A DNA stretch of 39,699 nucleotides from an uncultured Planctomycetota bacterium (GTDB lineage Bacteria; Planctomycetota; UBA11346): assembly GCA_903902515.1 (NCBI GenBank), contig CAIUVD010000251.1, forward strand, positions 1 to 39,699. Reading direction: 5' to 3'. Below, piece after piece: positions 26,541 to 34,677 of this stretch. Numbering within the stretch: the first letter of the stretch is position 1; every line of letters begins with the position of its first letter. Under the pieces are notes generated by a model that was given only the letters and a program-made list of their open reading frames with translations, was not told where the DNA came from and ran no database searches. The translations under genes were made by a program, and so were the position numbers.

Positions 26541-28204
26541 GACGGGCTTCCCAAGGCAGCGAGGACGGGGCCGAGGACCAGGGCCGGGAGGAAGGTCAGG
26601 GCCCCCACCAGCACAATCACGGCGGCCACCAGGAGGATGAAGAGAGGGCCATGAGCGGGCATGGTGCCCGCATCGGCGGCCCGCCGGGGTTTGGCGGCCA
26701 GGGAGCCCGCCAGGATCAGGACCGGCACCAGCACACTGTACCGCCCGATCAGCATGGCGACCCCCAGCAGGACGTTCCAGAAGGGCGTGTTGGCGTTGAG
26801 ACCAGCGAAGGCGCTGCCGTTATTACCCGCCGCCGAGGACAGGGCGTACAGCACCTCGCTAAAGCCGCTGGCCCCGGGATTGGCAATCGACGTGGAACCG
26901 ACGGCGCAGGCCAGCCAGGTGCCCAGGAGGATCGCCGCCGACGGCCCGAGCAGGGCCACGGCGGTCCATTTCATCTCCCGCGCCTCGATGCGTTTGCCCA
27001 GCAGTTCCGGCGAACGGCCGACCATCAACCCGGCGACGAACACCGTTACTAGGAGGTATAGAACCAGGCCATAGACGCCGCTGCCGACGCCACCGAAGAC
27101 CACTTCCCCGACCTGCATCAGGGCCATGCCCACCAGGGTGGTGACGGGCTGCATGCTGGCGTGCATGGCATTCACGGAGCCGTTGGAGGCGGCCGTTGTC
27201 GCCACCAGCCAGGTGACGCTGGGCCCGATGCCGAAGCGGACCTCCTTGCCCTCCAGGTTGACCGGCTCGGCATTGAGCCCCGCTAGGCCCGCCACGGGCC
27301 GAGTCTCACTCCACCAGGCAGATCCCAGGGCTGTGACCAGCAGCAGGGTCATGACCAGCAGTACCGCCCGGCCGTGGCGGCGGTCCGCCACCAGCCTTCC
27401 CCAAGTCAGGGCCAGGCCGGCGGGGATGGCGATCAGGGCCAGACATTGCAGGAAGTTGGTCAGGGGCGTGGGATTCTCAAAGGGATGGGCACTGTTGACG
27501 TTGAAGAAACCGCCGCCGTTGGTGCCCAGTTGCTTGATAGCGATTTGGGACGCGGCAGGCCCGACGGCGATCACCTGTTCACCACTCGCCAGGGGCTGGG
27601 CGGTCACGGACGGTCCCCAGGTCTGGGGCACGCCCTGCCATACCAGCACCAGGGCGAAGACCGCCGCCAAGGGCACCAGCAGGCCTAGGGTCACGCGGGT
27701 GATATCGACCCACGGATTGCCCAGGTCTGTCGTGGTGCTGCGGGCGAACCCCCGGGCCACGGCCGCCATCACGGCAATGCCCGTGGCCGCGCTCAGGAAG
27801 TTCTGCACCGTCAGTCCCAGCGCCTGGCTGAGGTACGACAGGGTCGATTCCCCGCCGTAACTCTGCCAGTTGGTGTTGGTGGCAAAACTGACAGCGGTAT
27901 TGAACGCCAGGTGCCAGGAGGTGCCCGGTAGCCCCTGGGGATTGCCCGGCAGCACCCCCTGAAGCAGGAGAAGCGTCATGACCACGGCGATGCCGACGCC
28001 GTTCAGGCAAAGAACCGCTACGGCGTAGTGCCCCCCGGAATAGCCCACGGCGGGATCGATCCCCGCGAGGCGGAACAGCCACGTCTCGCCGGGGATCCGC
28101 CAGGTGCCATCCAGCAGGCGGTGGCACCACCACCCGAGGGGCACCGCCGCGGCCAGGACCACGGCAAGAAAGAGGAACATCTGGAGGCCGTCGGTGGGGG
28201 TCAC
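26537..28204 (-). CDS. kdpA: KdpA, potassium-selective channel-like subunit
   Basis: 555 residues from the GTG at 28204, whose GTGA overlaps the kdpF stop. An ATG at 28213 would lie inside kdpF and adds three residues; the coupled GTG is preferred, and gives almost the E. coli length (557). The four channel-repeat filter regions are visible: [47 protein letters not shown] and [12 protein letters not shown]. It selects and conducts K+ within the KdpFABC membrane complex. Confidence 0.97.
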   Translation of the reverse strand: MTPTDGLQMFLFLAVVLAAAVPLGWWCHRLLDGTWRIPGETWLFRLAGIDPAVGYSGGHYAVAVLCLNGVGIAVVMTLLLLQGVLPGNPQGLPGTSWHLAFNTAVSFATNTNWQSYGGESTLSYLSQALGLTVQNFLSAATGIAVMAAVARGFARSTTTDLGNPWVDITRVTLGLLVPLAAVFALVLVWQGVPQTWGPSVTAQPLASGEQVIAVGPAASQIAIKQLGTNGGGFFNVNSAHPFENPTPLTNFLQCLALIAIPAGLALTWGRLVADRRHGRAVLLVMTLLLVTALGSAWWSETRPVAGLAGLNAEPVNLEGKEVRFGIGPSVTWLVATTAASNGSVNAMHASMQPVTTLVGMALMQVGEVVFGGVGSGVYGLVLYLLVTVFVAGLMVGRSPELLGKRIEAREMKWTAVALLGPSAAILLGTWLACAVGSTSIANPGASGFSEVLYALSSAAGNNGSAFAGLNANTPFWNVLLGVAMLIGRYSVLVPVLILAGSLAAKPRRAADAGTMPAHGPLFILLVAAVIVLVGALTFLPALVLGPVLAALGSPS

Positions 28205-28296
28205 GAGAACCACTCCGGCTTGGCGATTACCGCCACCAGGTAGAGCGCCGCGAGGACGCTGAGGATCAGGGCAAGGATGGTCATGTCGTTGAGCAT
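28201..28296 (-). CDS. kdpF: KdpF small membrane subunit
   Basis: A 31-residue peptide read from the ATG at 28296 to the TGA at 28203-28201, directly before kdpA. It is one hydrophobic helix (TILALILSVLAALYLVAVI) ending in AKPEWFS. That is the KdpF pattern: a helix with a late Tyr-Leu, then a Pro-Glu-x-Phe-like tail. KdpF stabilises the KdpABC complex in the membrane. The alternative start MTIL at codon 5 is possible. Position, overlap with kdpA and sequence agree. Confidence 0.9.
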   Translation of the reverse strand: MLNDMTILALILSVLAALYLVAVIAKPEWFS

Positions 28297-28435
28297 GGCG
28301 TGGCCGTGCTCAACGAATGTTAGGAGGTGCCCCGGTAGTGTTGGGGCGGTGTTAGGAATCCTCGGTGGTGGAATTGTCCATGATAAAGGTGGCGGGCGTC
28401 ATCGCCGGTCATCGACGGGCGGCCACGATGGGGGC
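28297..28435. promoter_or_regulatory. Divergent control region of kdpFABCDE and the GHL6 gene, with three in-phase TGTTrGG motifs
   Basis: The region between kdpF (minus) and the GHL6-type gene (plus) contains TGTTAGG at 28318-28324, TGTTGGG at 28339-28345 and TGTTAGG at 28350-28356. The start-to-start spacings of 21 and 11 bp are close to two and one helical turns, so all three sit on one DNA face. This suits a KdpE-type regulator or another activator, but is not the E. coli KdpE site. The region around 28374-28390 (TTGTCCATGATAAAGG) is the most AT-rich part and may hold promoter elements. No exact start site can be assigned. Confidence 0.45.
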
Positions 28436-30529
28436 ATGGCCACCGCCCCCCACCCCCTCGTCTCCCACCAGCGCCAGGTCCACCTCGACTTCCACACCTC
28501 GCCCCTGATCGGCGATGTGGCGGCGGATTTCGATGCCCGGGCGTTTGCTGCCCGGCTCAAGGCGGCCCACGTCACCAGCGTGACGATTTTCGCCAAGTGC
28601 CACCACGGCATGCACACCTACCCGTCGACGGTCGGCACGCCCCATCCAGCCCTGGCGGGCCGGGATCTGCTGGGGGAGCAGATTGAGGCCCTCCACCGCG
28701 AGGGCATCCGTTGCCCCATCTACACCACGGTGGCCTGGGATGAGGAAGCCGCCCGCCACCTGGAGTGGCGCCAGCAGATGGCCGATGGCACCTTTGCCCG
28801 CTGCGCCAATCCCGATGCCTCGCGCCCGACCCAGCCGGGTGGCTGGTGGTACAACAATTTCCTGCATCCGGGGTATCAGGAGCACCTGGAGGCCCAAGTC
28901 CGCGAACTGTTTGGTCGCTATGGCGCCCTCGACGGCCTGTTCTTCGACATCCTGTTCTTCCATCCCCAGGCCTGCTGGAGCGACGCCAGTCGGCGGTTCC
29001 GGGCGGCCCACGGCCTGGAGTCCCCGGACCGCGCTACCCAGGTGCGCTTCGAGGGCCTGGCCCAGGTGGCCTTTGCCCGCCGCTTCACCGATCTGGTTCA
29101 GAGTCTGAGCCCGACTTCGACGGTCTTCTATAATTCCCACAACCCGGTGTTCACCGATGGCCGGGCCGGGGTCCGCACCCGCCACCACCTGCAAACCCAT
29201 TGGGAGTTGGAATCCCTGCCCTCGGGTTTCTGGGGCTACCACCACTTCCCCCGCCTGGCTCGTTCCTTCGGCTCCTGGGGCAAGCCGTGGCTGGGCATGA
29301 CCGGCCGCTTCCAGCGCATGTGGGGCGACTTTGGCGGTCTCAAACCCCAGGCCGCCTTGGAATACGAATGCTTCCGCACCCAGGCCCTGGGGGGCGCCAG
29401 TTCCATCGGTGATCAGTTGCCGCCCCGGGGTCGCCTGGATGAGGGGGCCTACCGCCTGATCGGTAATGTGTACGCCCAGTGGGCGGCGGCCGAACCGTTC
29501 TACGCCGACACCGTGCTGGTGCCCCAGGTCGGGATCATCGCCCCGGGGGCCCCGGATCAGGATCCGGCGGACACGGACCTGTCCCTGGAGGGCGCGGTCC
29601 AGATGTGCGAGGAGGCCCATTACGAGGCCGTGGTCCTCGATGACCAGAGCGATTTCAGCGGTCTGTCCCTGGTCATCCTCCCGGATTCGGTGGAGGTCAC
29701 CGACGACCTGCGGCAGCGCCTGGACACCTTTCGTGCCGCGGGCGGCCGACTGCTGCTCTCCGATCGCAGTGGCTTTGCCGCCGATGGCTCCTGCCGCATC
29801 CGTGGACTGCCCCTACGCCGCCTGGGCAACGTGCCCTGCGCCCCCACCTACTGGCGGGTGGCGGAAACCCTGGAGCCGGACCTGGCGGTCAGCGACCGGG
29901 TGATCTACCAGCCGGGCAGCGTCCTGGTTGCCGGACCTGGCGTGGTGTCCGGTGGGGCCCGGGTTCTGCCGTACTTCCCGCGCACCGACCTGACGTTTTG
30001 CTCCCACGCCCACGCTCCGCCCCGGGCCACGGCCGAAGACCATCCGGCGATCCTCCTCGGCGATGACTTCGTGGCCTTCGCCGACCCGATCTTCCGCGAG
30101 TTCCGGCGGCATGGGAACACCGCCGTGCGCGATGCCTGGCGGGCGGCCATGCACCGCATGATGGGGCCGCCGTCGGTCGGGGCTGGTTTGCCAACCACCG
30201 TTCTTGCCTGTCCCCGTCGCCACGGCGACGACCTCCGCCTGACCCTCCTGCATTACATCCCGATCCGAAAGGCCCTCGACGGGGATATGATCGAGGAACG
30301 CTCGTCCTTCGCGGGTGAGGTTCTGCGCCTCCCACCGGGCGTCACCGAGGTCAGGACTTGGCCCGGGGGCGAGTCCCTGCCGCGCACCGCCGAGGGCTTC
30401 CTCCTGCCCGTGGCCAAGGGCCGGCTGTTGCTGGAGGTGCGGGGATTCTTCGCGGTTGGTGATACGGGTGATTTGGTCCATTCGCCCCGTGGTGCCGTCC
30501 ATTTTCGGGCGACTCCTGCCGCGACCTGA
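28436..30529 (+). CDS. GHL6-type putative glycoside hydrolase
   Basis: 697 residues from the ATG at 28436; the open frame runs further upstream through the regulatory region and is not used. The N-terminal TIM-barrel domain has HLDFHTSPLIGDVAADFDAR, VTSVTIFAKCHHGMHTYPS, IRCPIYTTVAWDEEAARHL and GLFFDILFFHPQACW, the order of the hypothetical glycosyl hydrolase 6 family. A Rossmann-like beta-galactosidase-trimerisation-type domain follows (YEAVVLDDQSDFSGLSLVILP), then a beta-rich C-terminus. The Asp of LFFDI is a candidate catalytic residue. There is no signal peptide, so it acts on imported oligosaccharides if it is cytoplasmic. It is first in a plus-strand run with the H-X9-DG protein and a sugar transporter. 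Confidence 0.75.
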   Translation: MATAPHPLVSHQRQVHLDFHTSPLIGDVAADFDARAFAARLKAAHVTSVTIFAKCHHGMHTYPSTVGTPHPALAGRDLLGEQIEALHREGIRCPIYTTVAWDEEAARHLEWRQQMADGTFARCANPDASRPTQPGGWWYNNFLHPGYQEHLEAQVRELFGRYGALDGLFFDILFFHPQACWSDASRRFRAAHGLESPDRATQVRFEGLAQVAFARRFTDLVQSLSPTSTVFYNSHNPVFTDGRAGVRTRHHLQTHWELESLPSGFWGYHHFPRLARSFGSWGKPWLGMTGRFQRMWGDFGGLKPQAALEYECFRTQALGGASSIGDQLPPRGRLDEGAYRLIGNVYAQWAAAEPFYADTVLVPQVGIIAPGAPDQDPADTDLSLEGAVQMCEEAHYEAVVLDDQSDFSGLSLVILPDSVEVTDDLRQRLDTFRAAGGRLLLSDRSGFAADGSCRIRGLPLRRLGNVPCAPTYWRVAETLEPDLAVSDRVIYQPGSVLVAGPGVVSGGARVLPYFPRTDLTFCSHAHAPPRATAEDHPAILLGDDFVAFADPIFREFRRHGNTAVRDAWRAAMHRMMGPPSVGAGLPTTVLACPRRHGDDLRLTLLHYIPIRKALDGDMIEERSSFAGEVLRLPPGVTEVRTWPGGESLPRTAEGFLLPVAKGRLLLEVRGFFAVGDTGDLVHSPRGAVHFRATPAAT

Positions 30530-30536
30530 TCACGTC

Positions 30537-31220
30537 ATGTCCACCCGCATCGGATTTACCCTCATCGAACTCCTGGTGGTGATGTCCATCATCGCCGTGC
30601 TGGCGGGCATGTTGCTGCCCGCCATCGGTCTGGTCCGGCACCAGGCCGGCGTGGCCAAGTGCCGCAGCAACCAGAAACAGATCTACCTGGCCGTCCAGTG
30701 CTACGGCAATGATGACGAGGGTCGCCTGCCGGATGTTCAATTGGCCGACCAGGGAACTCTCCCGACCTACTGGATGGTCCTCGTCAAGGACTATCTGGAC
30801 CAGGCGGGCAGCGGCACTTTTCAGCTGACGACCTACAGTTCCTCAAACTTCTTTCAGGGTTGTCCGGCGGTCATCAAAACTTCCACCGGCTCGGCCTACG
30901 CCCTCAACAGCAAACTCGCCTACGGCAATGGGGGTTCCAGTAACGCCCAGCACAACCGTTGGTTCGGCGGCGCGGCCAACTGGGTGCCCTTCAGCATGGC
31001 AAGGGTCACGAAGGCGGCGGATCGGGCTTACCTGCTGGATTCCAGCGATCCGGCCACCCCCGGCGGGGCCATGGGGGTCTTTACCAACGGGGATGCCCTG
31101 GTTGCCGACCTGATCCGCATGGTGCGCCACCGTCAGAAGGCCGTGGTGACGTACCTCGACGGCCACAACGACCTGGCGGACCTCAGTCGTCTCCAACGCG
31201 GCCTGCGGGCTGAGAACTGA
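30537..31220 (+). CDS. Prepilin-type protein with C-terminal H-X9-DG domain
   Basis: 227 residues from the ATG at 30537, which gives a short basic lead and the prepilin site: cleavage expected between Gly6 and Phe7, with Glu11 at +5 (GFTLIELLVV), then a hydrophobic helix. Two cysteines sit at 42 and 55, and a third at 109. Near the C-terminus His198, nine residues, then Asp208-Gly209 form the H-X9-DG motif. This pairing is abundant in Lentisphaerota, Planctomycetota and Verrucomicrobiota, often beside glycan-degradation genes; its role is not known, but a cell-surface or secretion-related pseudopilin is likely. It is 7 bp after the GHL6 gene. Confidence 0.9.
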   Translation: MSTRIGFTLIELLVVMSIIAVLAGMLLPAIGLVRHQAGVAKCRSNQKQIYLAVQCYGNDDEGRLPDVQLADQGTLPTYWMVLVKDYLDQAGSGTFQLTTYSSSNFFQGCPAVIKTSTGSAYALNSKLAYGNGGSSNAQHNRWFGGAANWVPFSMARVTKAADRAYLLDSSDPATPGGAMGVFTNGDALVADLIRMVRHRQKAVVTYLDGHNDLADLSRLQRGLRAEN

Positions 31221-31248
31221 CCTCGTCCCACATCCGGATTCTCTCACC

Positions 31249-32634
31249 ATGGCTGTCCTTCCCCCTGTTGCGCCGGACGTTCCGGAGGCCCCCGGTACCT
31301 ACCGGGCAGGTACCCTCACCTACACGTTTGGTGGCCTCGCGGTCCTGTTTACCTTCCTGCTGTTGGGGGACTTCGCCCAGGCCATCCGGGAACGTTGCGT
31401 CTCGGACCTGTTCCAGGTTTTGCTGAGGAAGTACCAGGTCTCAGACCTCGTCTTCGGCCTGTTGGCGACGGCTATCCCAGCCCTCATGACCCTCGTGATT
31501 GTGCCGGTGGTGGGCGTTTTCAGTGACAACTACCGCAGCCGCCTGGGGCGACGGATCCCCTTCTTGATCGTCACCATTCCGGTGGTGGTGGTGGGTATCC
31601 TCGGTCTGGCGGCGGCCCCGGCCCTGGCTCCCGCCCTGGCCCCCTTGTTCGGTGGTGGCGCCGAAGGCTCCCGCGTGGCGGCCGTCATGTCCCTGGCCCT
31701 CTTCTGGGCGATGTTTGAGGCGGGCTCCATCATTGCCCACATGCTGTTCGGGGCCCTCATCAACGATGTGGTGCCGTCGAAGGTCATCGGCCGCTTCTAT
31801 GGGATCTTCCGCATCATCGGCCTGGGCGCGGGCATCCTGTTTAATGTCTACCTGTTCCAGTTCGCCCACGACTGGTTCGCCACCATGTTCCTGGTCATTG
31901 CCGCCATCCATGCGGTGTTCTTCGGCATCATGTGCTGGAAGGTCCGGGAGGGGGTCTACCCCGCTCCGCTCCCCAAGCGGGTGCCGGCTCCGTCCCTGAT
32001 CGACCATGCCGTCCTGTATGCCCGCACCTGCCTGGGGGTGCGGTTCTTCGCCGTGCTCATCATCGTCCAGGCGGTGGCGGCCCTGGCCAACATTCCGATC
32101 AACGCCTTCGCCCTCAAATCTGCCCAGGCCTTTGGCCTGGATGATGCCGCCTACGGCCAGGCCCGGGCCATTACCTATACCTGTTCCCTGGTCCTGGCCT
32201 TCCCCCTGGGCTGGTTGTCGGATCTCTATCATCCCATTCGCACGGTGTTTATCGCCACCCTGGCCTACGGCATCGCCATGGTGGTTGGCTGGCTGCTGGT
32301 GGATGGTCCCCGGTCCTTCGAGGTCTTCTTCATCCTCCACGGGGTGCTGTCCGGGGCCTTTTTCACCACCACCCTCAGTCTGCTCCCGCGCCTATTGCCC
32401 CGGGCCCAGTACTCCCAAATGGCCGCCGGGGGCGCTTGCATCAGCATGGCCCTGATTGCGGCCGTCAGCACCGGGGTGGGTTTGATCCTTGATGTCACGG
32501 GCCGGGACTACCGCATCACCTTCCTGATGGCGGGCGTGATCGCCCTGGTGGCCTGTGGGGCCTGGATCTGGCTGTACCGCGAGTTCAAGGCCCTGGGCGG
32601 CCTGAAGTCCTACACTCCGCCCGAACCCCTATGA
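31249..32634 (+). CDS. MFS/GPH-like sugar transporter
   Basis: 461 residues with about 12 transmembrane segments. The loop between helices 2 and 3 has GVFSDNYRSRLGRRIPFLI, the typical DxxxSRxGRRxP signature of GPH-type and sucrose-permease-like sugar cotransporters. FGALINDVVPSKVIGRFYGIFRIIGLGAGI matches the central part of such carriers. Its position between a glycoside hydrolase and a GH43-like gene suggests uptake of the breakdown products. It starts 28 bp after the H-X9-DG gene and ends 66 bp before the GH43-like gene. Confidence 0.85.
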   Translation: MAVLPPVAPDVPEAPGTYRAGTLTYTFGGLAVLFTFLLLGDFAQAIRERCVSDLFQVLLRKYQVSDLVFGLLATAIPALMTLVIVPVVGVFSDNYRSRLGRRIPFLIVTIPVVVVGILGLAAAPALAPALAPLFGGGAEGSRVAAVMSLALFWAMFEAGSIIAHMLFGALINDVVPSKVIGRFYGIFRIIGLGAGILFNVYLFQFAHDWFATMFLVIAAIHAVFFGIMCWKVREGVYPAPLPKRVPAPSLIDHAVLYARTCLGVRFFAVLIIVQAVAALANIPINAFALKSAQAFGLDDAAYGQARAITYTCSLVLAFPLGWLSDLYHPIRTVFIATLAYGIAMVVGWLLVDGPRSFEVFFILHGVLSGAFFTTTLSLLPRLLPRAQYSQMAAGGACISMALIAAVSTGVGLILDVTGRDYRITFLMAGVIALVACGAWIWLYREFKALGGLKSYTPPEPL

Positions 32635-32700
32635 ATCACGTCGCCCCGAACCAGCCCTCCCACTGGTGGCAGATCCTCCGTGTGACCTCACGATACGCCC

Positions 32701-34116
32701 ATGTCCTTGACCGTCTGCAACCCCATCCCGCTGCCGGATTATCCCCGGGGCCGACTTTCGATCGGTGCCACGGCGGCCACCTTTGGTTACCTGCAGGATC
32801 CTCCGCAGGATTATCGGGAATTGGCGGACCCTTCGGTGCTGTACCACGAAGGTCGCTGGTACCTCTACCCCTCCTGCGGCATGGCCTGGGTCACGGAAGA
32901 TTTCCAGACCTGGACCCACCATCGGATCGAACCCTTCGACATCGGCTATGCCCCAACCATCGTCCGGCATGGCGACCGGTTCCTCCTGACCGCCTGCCAA
33001 GCGGGCATTTGGAGTGCTCCCACGCCCTTGGGTCCTTTCACGCAGCTGGGGCCCATGCGGGATGTCGATGGGACGGAGGTCAAAGCCTTCAACGATCCGA
33101 TGCTATTCAGCGATGATGATGGCCGACTGTATGCCTATTGGGGTCTGGGGCCGCCGGGGTTGTTCGCCGCCGAGGTCGATCCCCAGGATTGCACCCGCCT
33201 GATCACCCCGCCGCAGCTCGTGGTGCAGTACGATCCCCAGGTGGTGTGGGAACGCTACGGCGAGTACCACGAGGATGCCTCGCGCAGCTACATCGAAGGT
33301 CCGTGGATGGTCAAGTTGGCGGGTGGCTATTACCTGACCTACGCCGCCCCCGGGACGGAATGGAAAACCTACGGCATGGGTGCAGCCCGGGGCACCTCGC
33401 CCCTGGGGCCATTCACGCGCCAGCGCCGGACGCCCTTCTGCCAACGGACCGAGGGCCTGATCCAAGGCCCCGGTCACGGCTGCATCGTCCGCGGCCCCCG
33501 GGACACCCTGTGGGCCTTCTACACCTGCCGCCTGTGCTACGAGCACATCTTTGAACGCCGCTTGGGATTCGATCCCTGTGGCGTCGATGCGGACGGCGAA
33601 CTGTACGTGAACGTCAGTGAATTCCCCCAACACGCCCCCGGCGTGCTGGCGCAACCCGAGCAGGGCAATCTCGCCGGCCTCCTGCCCATGAACCACCGCC
33701 GCCGGGTCCGGACCAGTTCTACTGCTCCCGGGCGGAACGGTCTCTATGCGGTCGATAACTGCCTCCACACCTGGTGGGAGCCCGCCGTCGGTGATGCCGC
33801 CCCCTGGCTGGAGCAGGACCTGGGAATATCCGCAGCGGTCGAGGCGGTGCGCCTGGTGTGGCGGGATGTGGACCTGGATTACGCCCAGGGCCGGGTGCCG
33901 GGTCCGATCCAGTGGCGTTTGGAAGGCGCGCCTGCCGACGGGCCCTTCCAGGTCCTGGTGGATGCGTCGGACAACCGCCAGGACTTGCTCATCGACTACC
34001 GCACCTTCCCGGTGCAGGCGGTCCGGCGGATCCGCTTGGTCGTGACCCGTTGGCCCGCGGGGCTCCGGCCCGGGGTCACGGACTTGTCGGTCTTTGGTCG
34101 GAGTGTTCCTGGCTGA
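32701..34116 (+). CDS. GH43-like five-bladed beta-propeller hydrolase with discoidin-like C-terminal domain
   Basis: 471 residues. The three acidic residues expected for clan GH-F are visible: Asp43 as base (ELADPSVLYHEGRWYLYPS), Asp132 as pKa modulator (AFNDPMLFSDDDGRLYAYWG) and Glu199 as acid (YIEGPWMVKLAGGYYLTYA). These sit at the start of blades, as in GH43 arabinofuranosidases and xylosidases. The last 130 or so residues (YAVDNCLHTWWEPA, WLEQDLGISAAVEAVRLVW, RRIRLVVTRWPAG) resemble an F5/8 type C (CBM32-like) carbohydrate-binding module. There is no signal peptide. Likely substrates are arabinose-, xylose- or galactose-containing oligosaccharides. Confidence 0.8.
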   Translation: MSLTVCNPIPLPDYPRGRLSIGATAATFGYLQDPPQDYRELADPSVLYHEGRWYLYPSCGMAWVTEDFQTWTHHRIEPFDIGYAPTIVRHGDRFLLTACQAGIWSAPTPLGPFTQLGPMRDVDGTEVKAFNDPMLFSDDDGRLYAYWGLGPPGLFAAEVDPQDCTRLITPPQLVVQYDPQVVWERYGEYHEDASRSYIEGPWMVKLAGGYYLTYAAPGTEWKTYGMGAARGTSPLGPFTRQRRTPFCQRTEGLIQGPGHGCIVRGPRDTLWAFYTCRLCYEHIFERRLGFDPCGVDADGELYVNVSEFPQHAPGVLAQPEQGNLAGLLPMNHRRRVRTSSTAPGRNGLYAVDNCLHTWWEPAVGDAAPWLEQDLGISAAVEAVRLVWRDVDLDYAQGRVPGPIQWRLEGAPADGPFQVLVDASDNRQDLLIDYRTFPVQAVRRIRLVVTRWPAGLRPGVTDLSVFGRSVPG

Positions 34117-34243
34117 GGGTGACGCTCGGCGGACCATATCCGCTACCGGTCTTGGTGGCGGTGATCCTCCCTGGTGTTTTCCTCCATAGTCTGGGTGGCG
34201 CGGTCCATCGGCGTCCACCCGGGGGGCGGCAGGATCGGCGGCC

Positions 34244-34642
34244 ATGCGCCTGCCGATCGTCCTGTTCGTGATGGTCCTGGCCGGCGCCGTCCTGCGTGCC
34301 GTGGAGGTTCCCATGCGTCTGGTCGATGATCTGCTGGCACCCCTGACCGAGGCCGGGTGGGAGCAGCAGTCCTATCCCATCGGCATCATCGATTTCGAAA
34401 AATGGGAGTGGCCCCAGGGCGTGGGTCTGGGCCACCTCCCGCCGGAGTTCGCCGCCGTCGGGCAGCGGGCCCTGGGGGCCATTCTGGCTCGCACGGATGA
34501 TCGGGGCCAGGTGGCGGGGGTCTCCTACGGCACCGGCATAGGGCCGGAACTGGACTTCGACCGTCGCGTCGCCATTTGCCAGATGGCCTCCGGCCAATCC
34601 CTGGCCCTGCTGATGGTGTGCGAGGCCCTCACCGATCGGTGA
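34244..34642 (+). pseudogene. Internally deleted GH105/GH88-like hydrolase remnant
   Basis: 132 residues. The N-terminal part has a signal peptide (MRLPIVLFVMVLAGAVLRAVE) and IGIIDFEKWEWPQGVGL (47-62), the start of family 105 unsaturated rhamnogalacturonyl/glucuronyl hydrolases, which normally continues YGLxxYY. Here it jumps at residue 63 to GHLPPEFAAVGQRALGAIL, then GQVAGVSYGTGIGPELDFDR and GQSLALLMVCEAL, which look like the last part of the same family. About two-thirds of a usual 350-380-residue enzyme is missing, including the catalytic aspartate region, while the reading frame is kept. It cannot be an active hydrolase. A real in-frame deletion fits best; an assembly artefact is the alternative. 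Confidence 0.65.
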
Positions 34643-34663
34643 GGCTCCCCCTGCGGGGCCTTT
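34643..34663 (+). terminator. Possible weak intrinsic terminator after the GH105 remnant
   Basis: The stretch GGCTCCCCCTGCGGGGCC forms a short GC stem (CCCC with GGGG, plus GG with CC across a two-base bulge) followed by TTTCC. It begins directly after the stop of the remnant, before the beta-helix lipoprotein gene. The T-run is only three bases, so strength is doubtful. Confidence 0.4.
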
Positions 34664-34677
34664 CCGTGTATCCTTGG

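Noticed and set aside
28205..28213. ATG at 28213 as the kdpA start
   Set aside because: It lies inside kdpF; the GTG at 28204 overlaps the kdpF stop as GTGA and gives a length close to E. coli KdpA.
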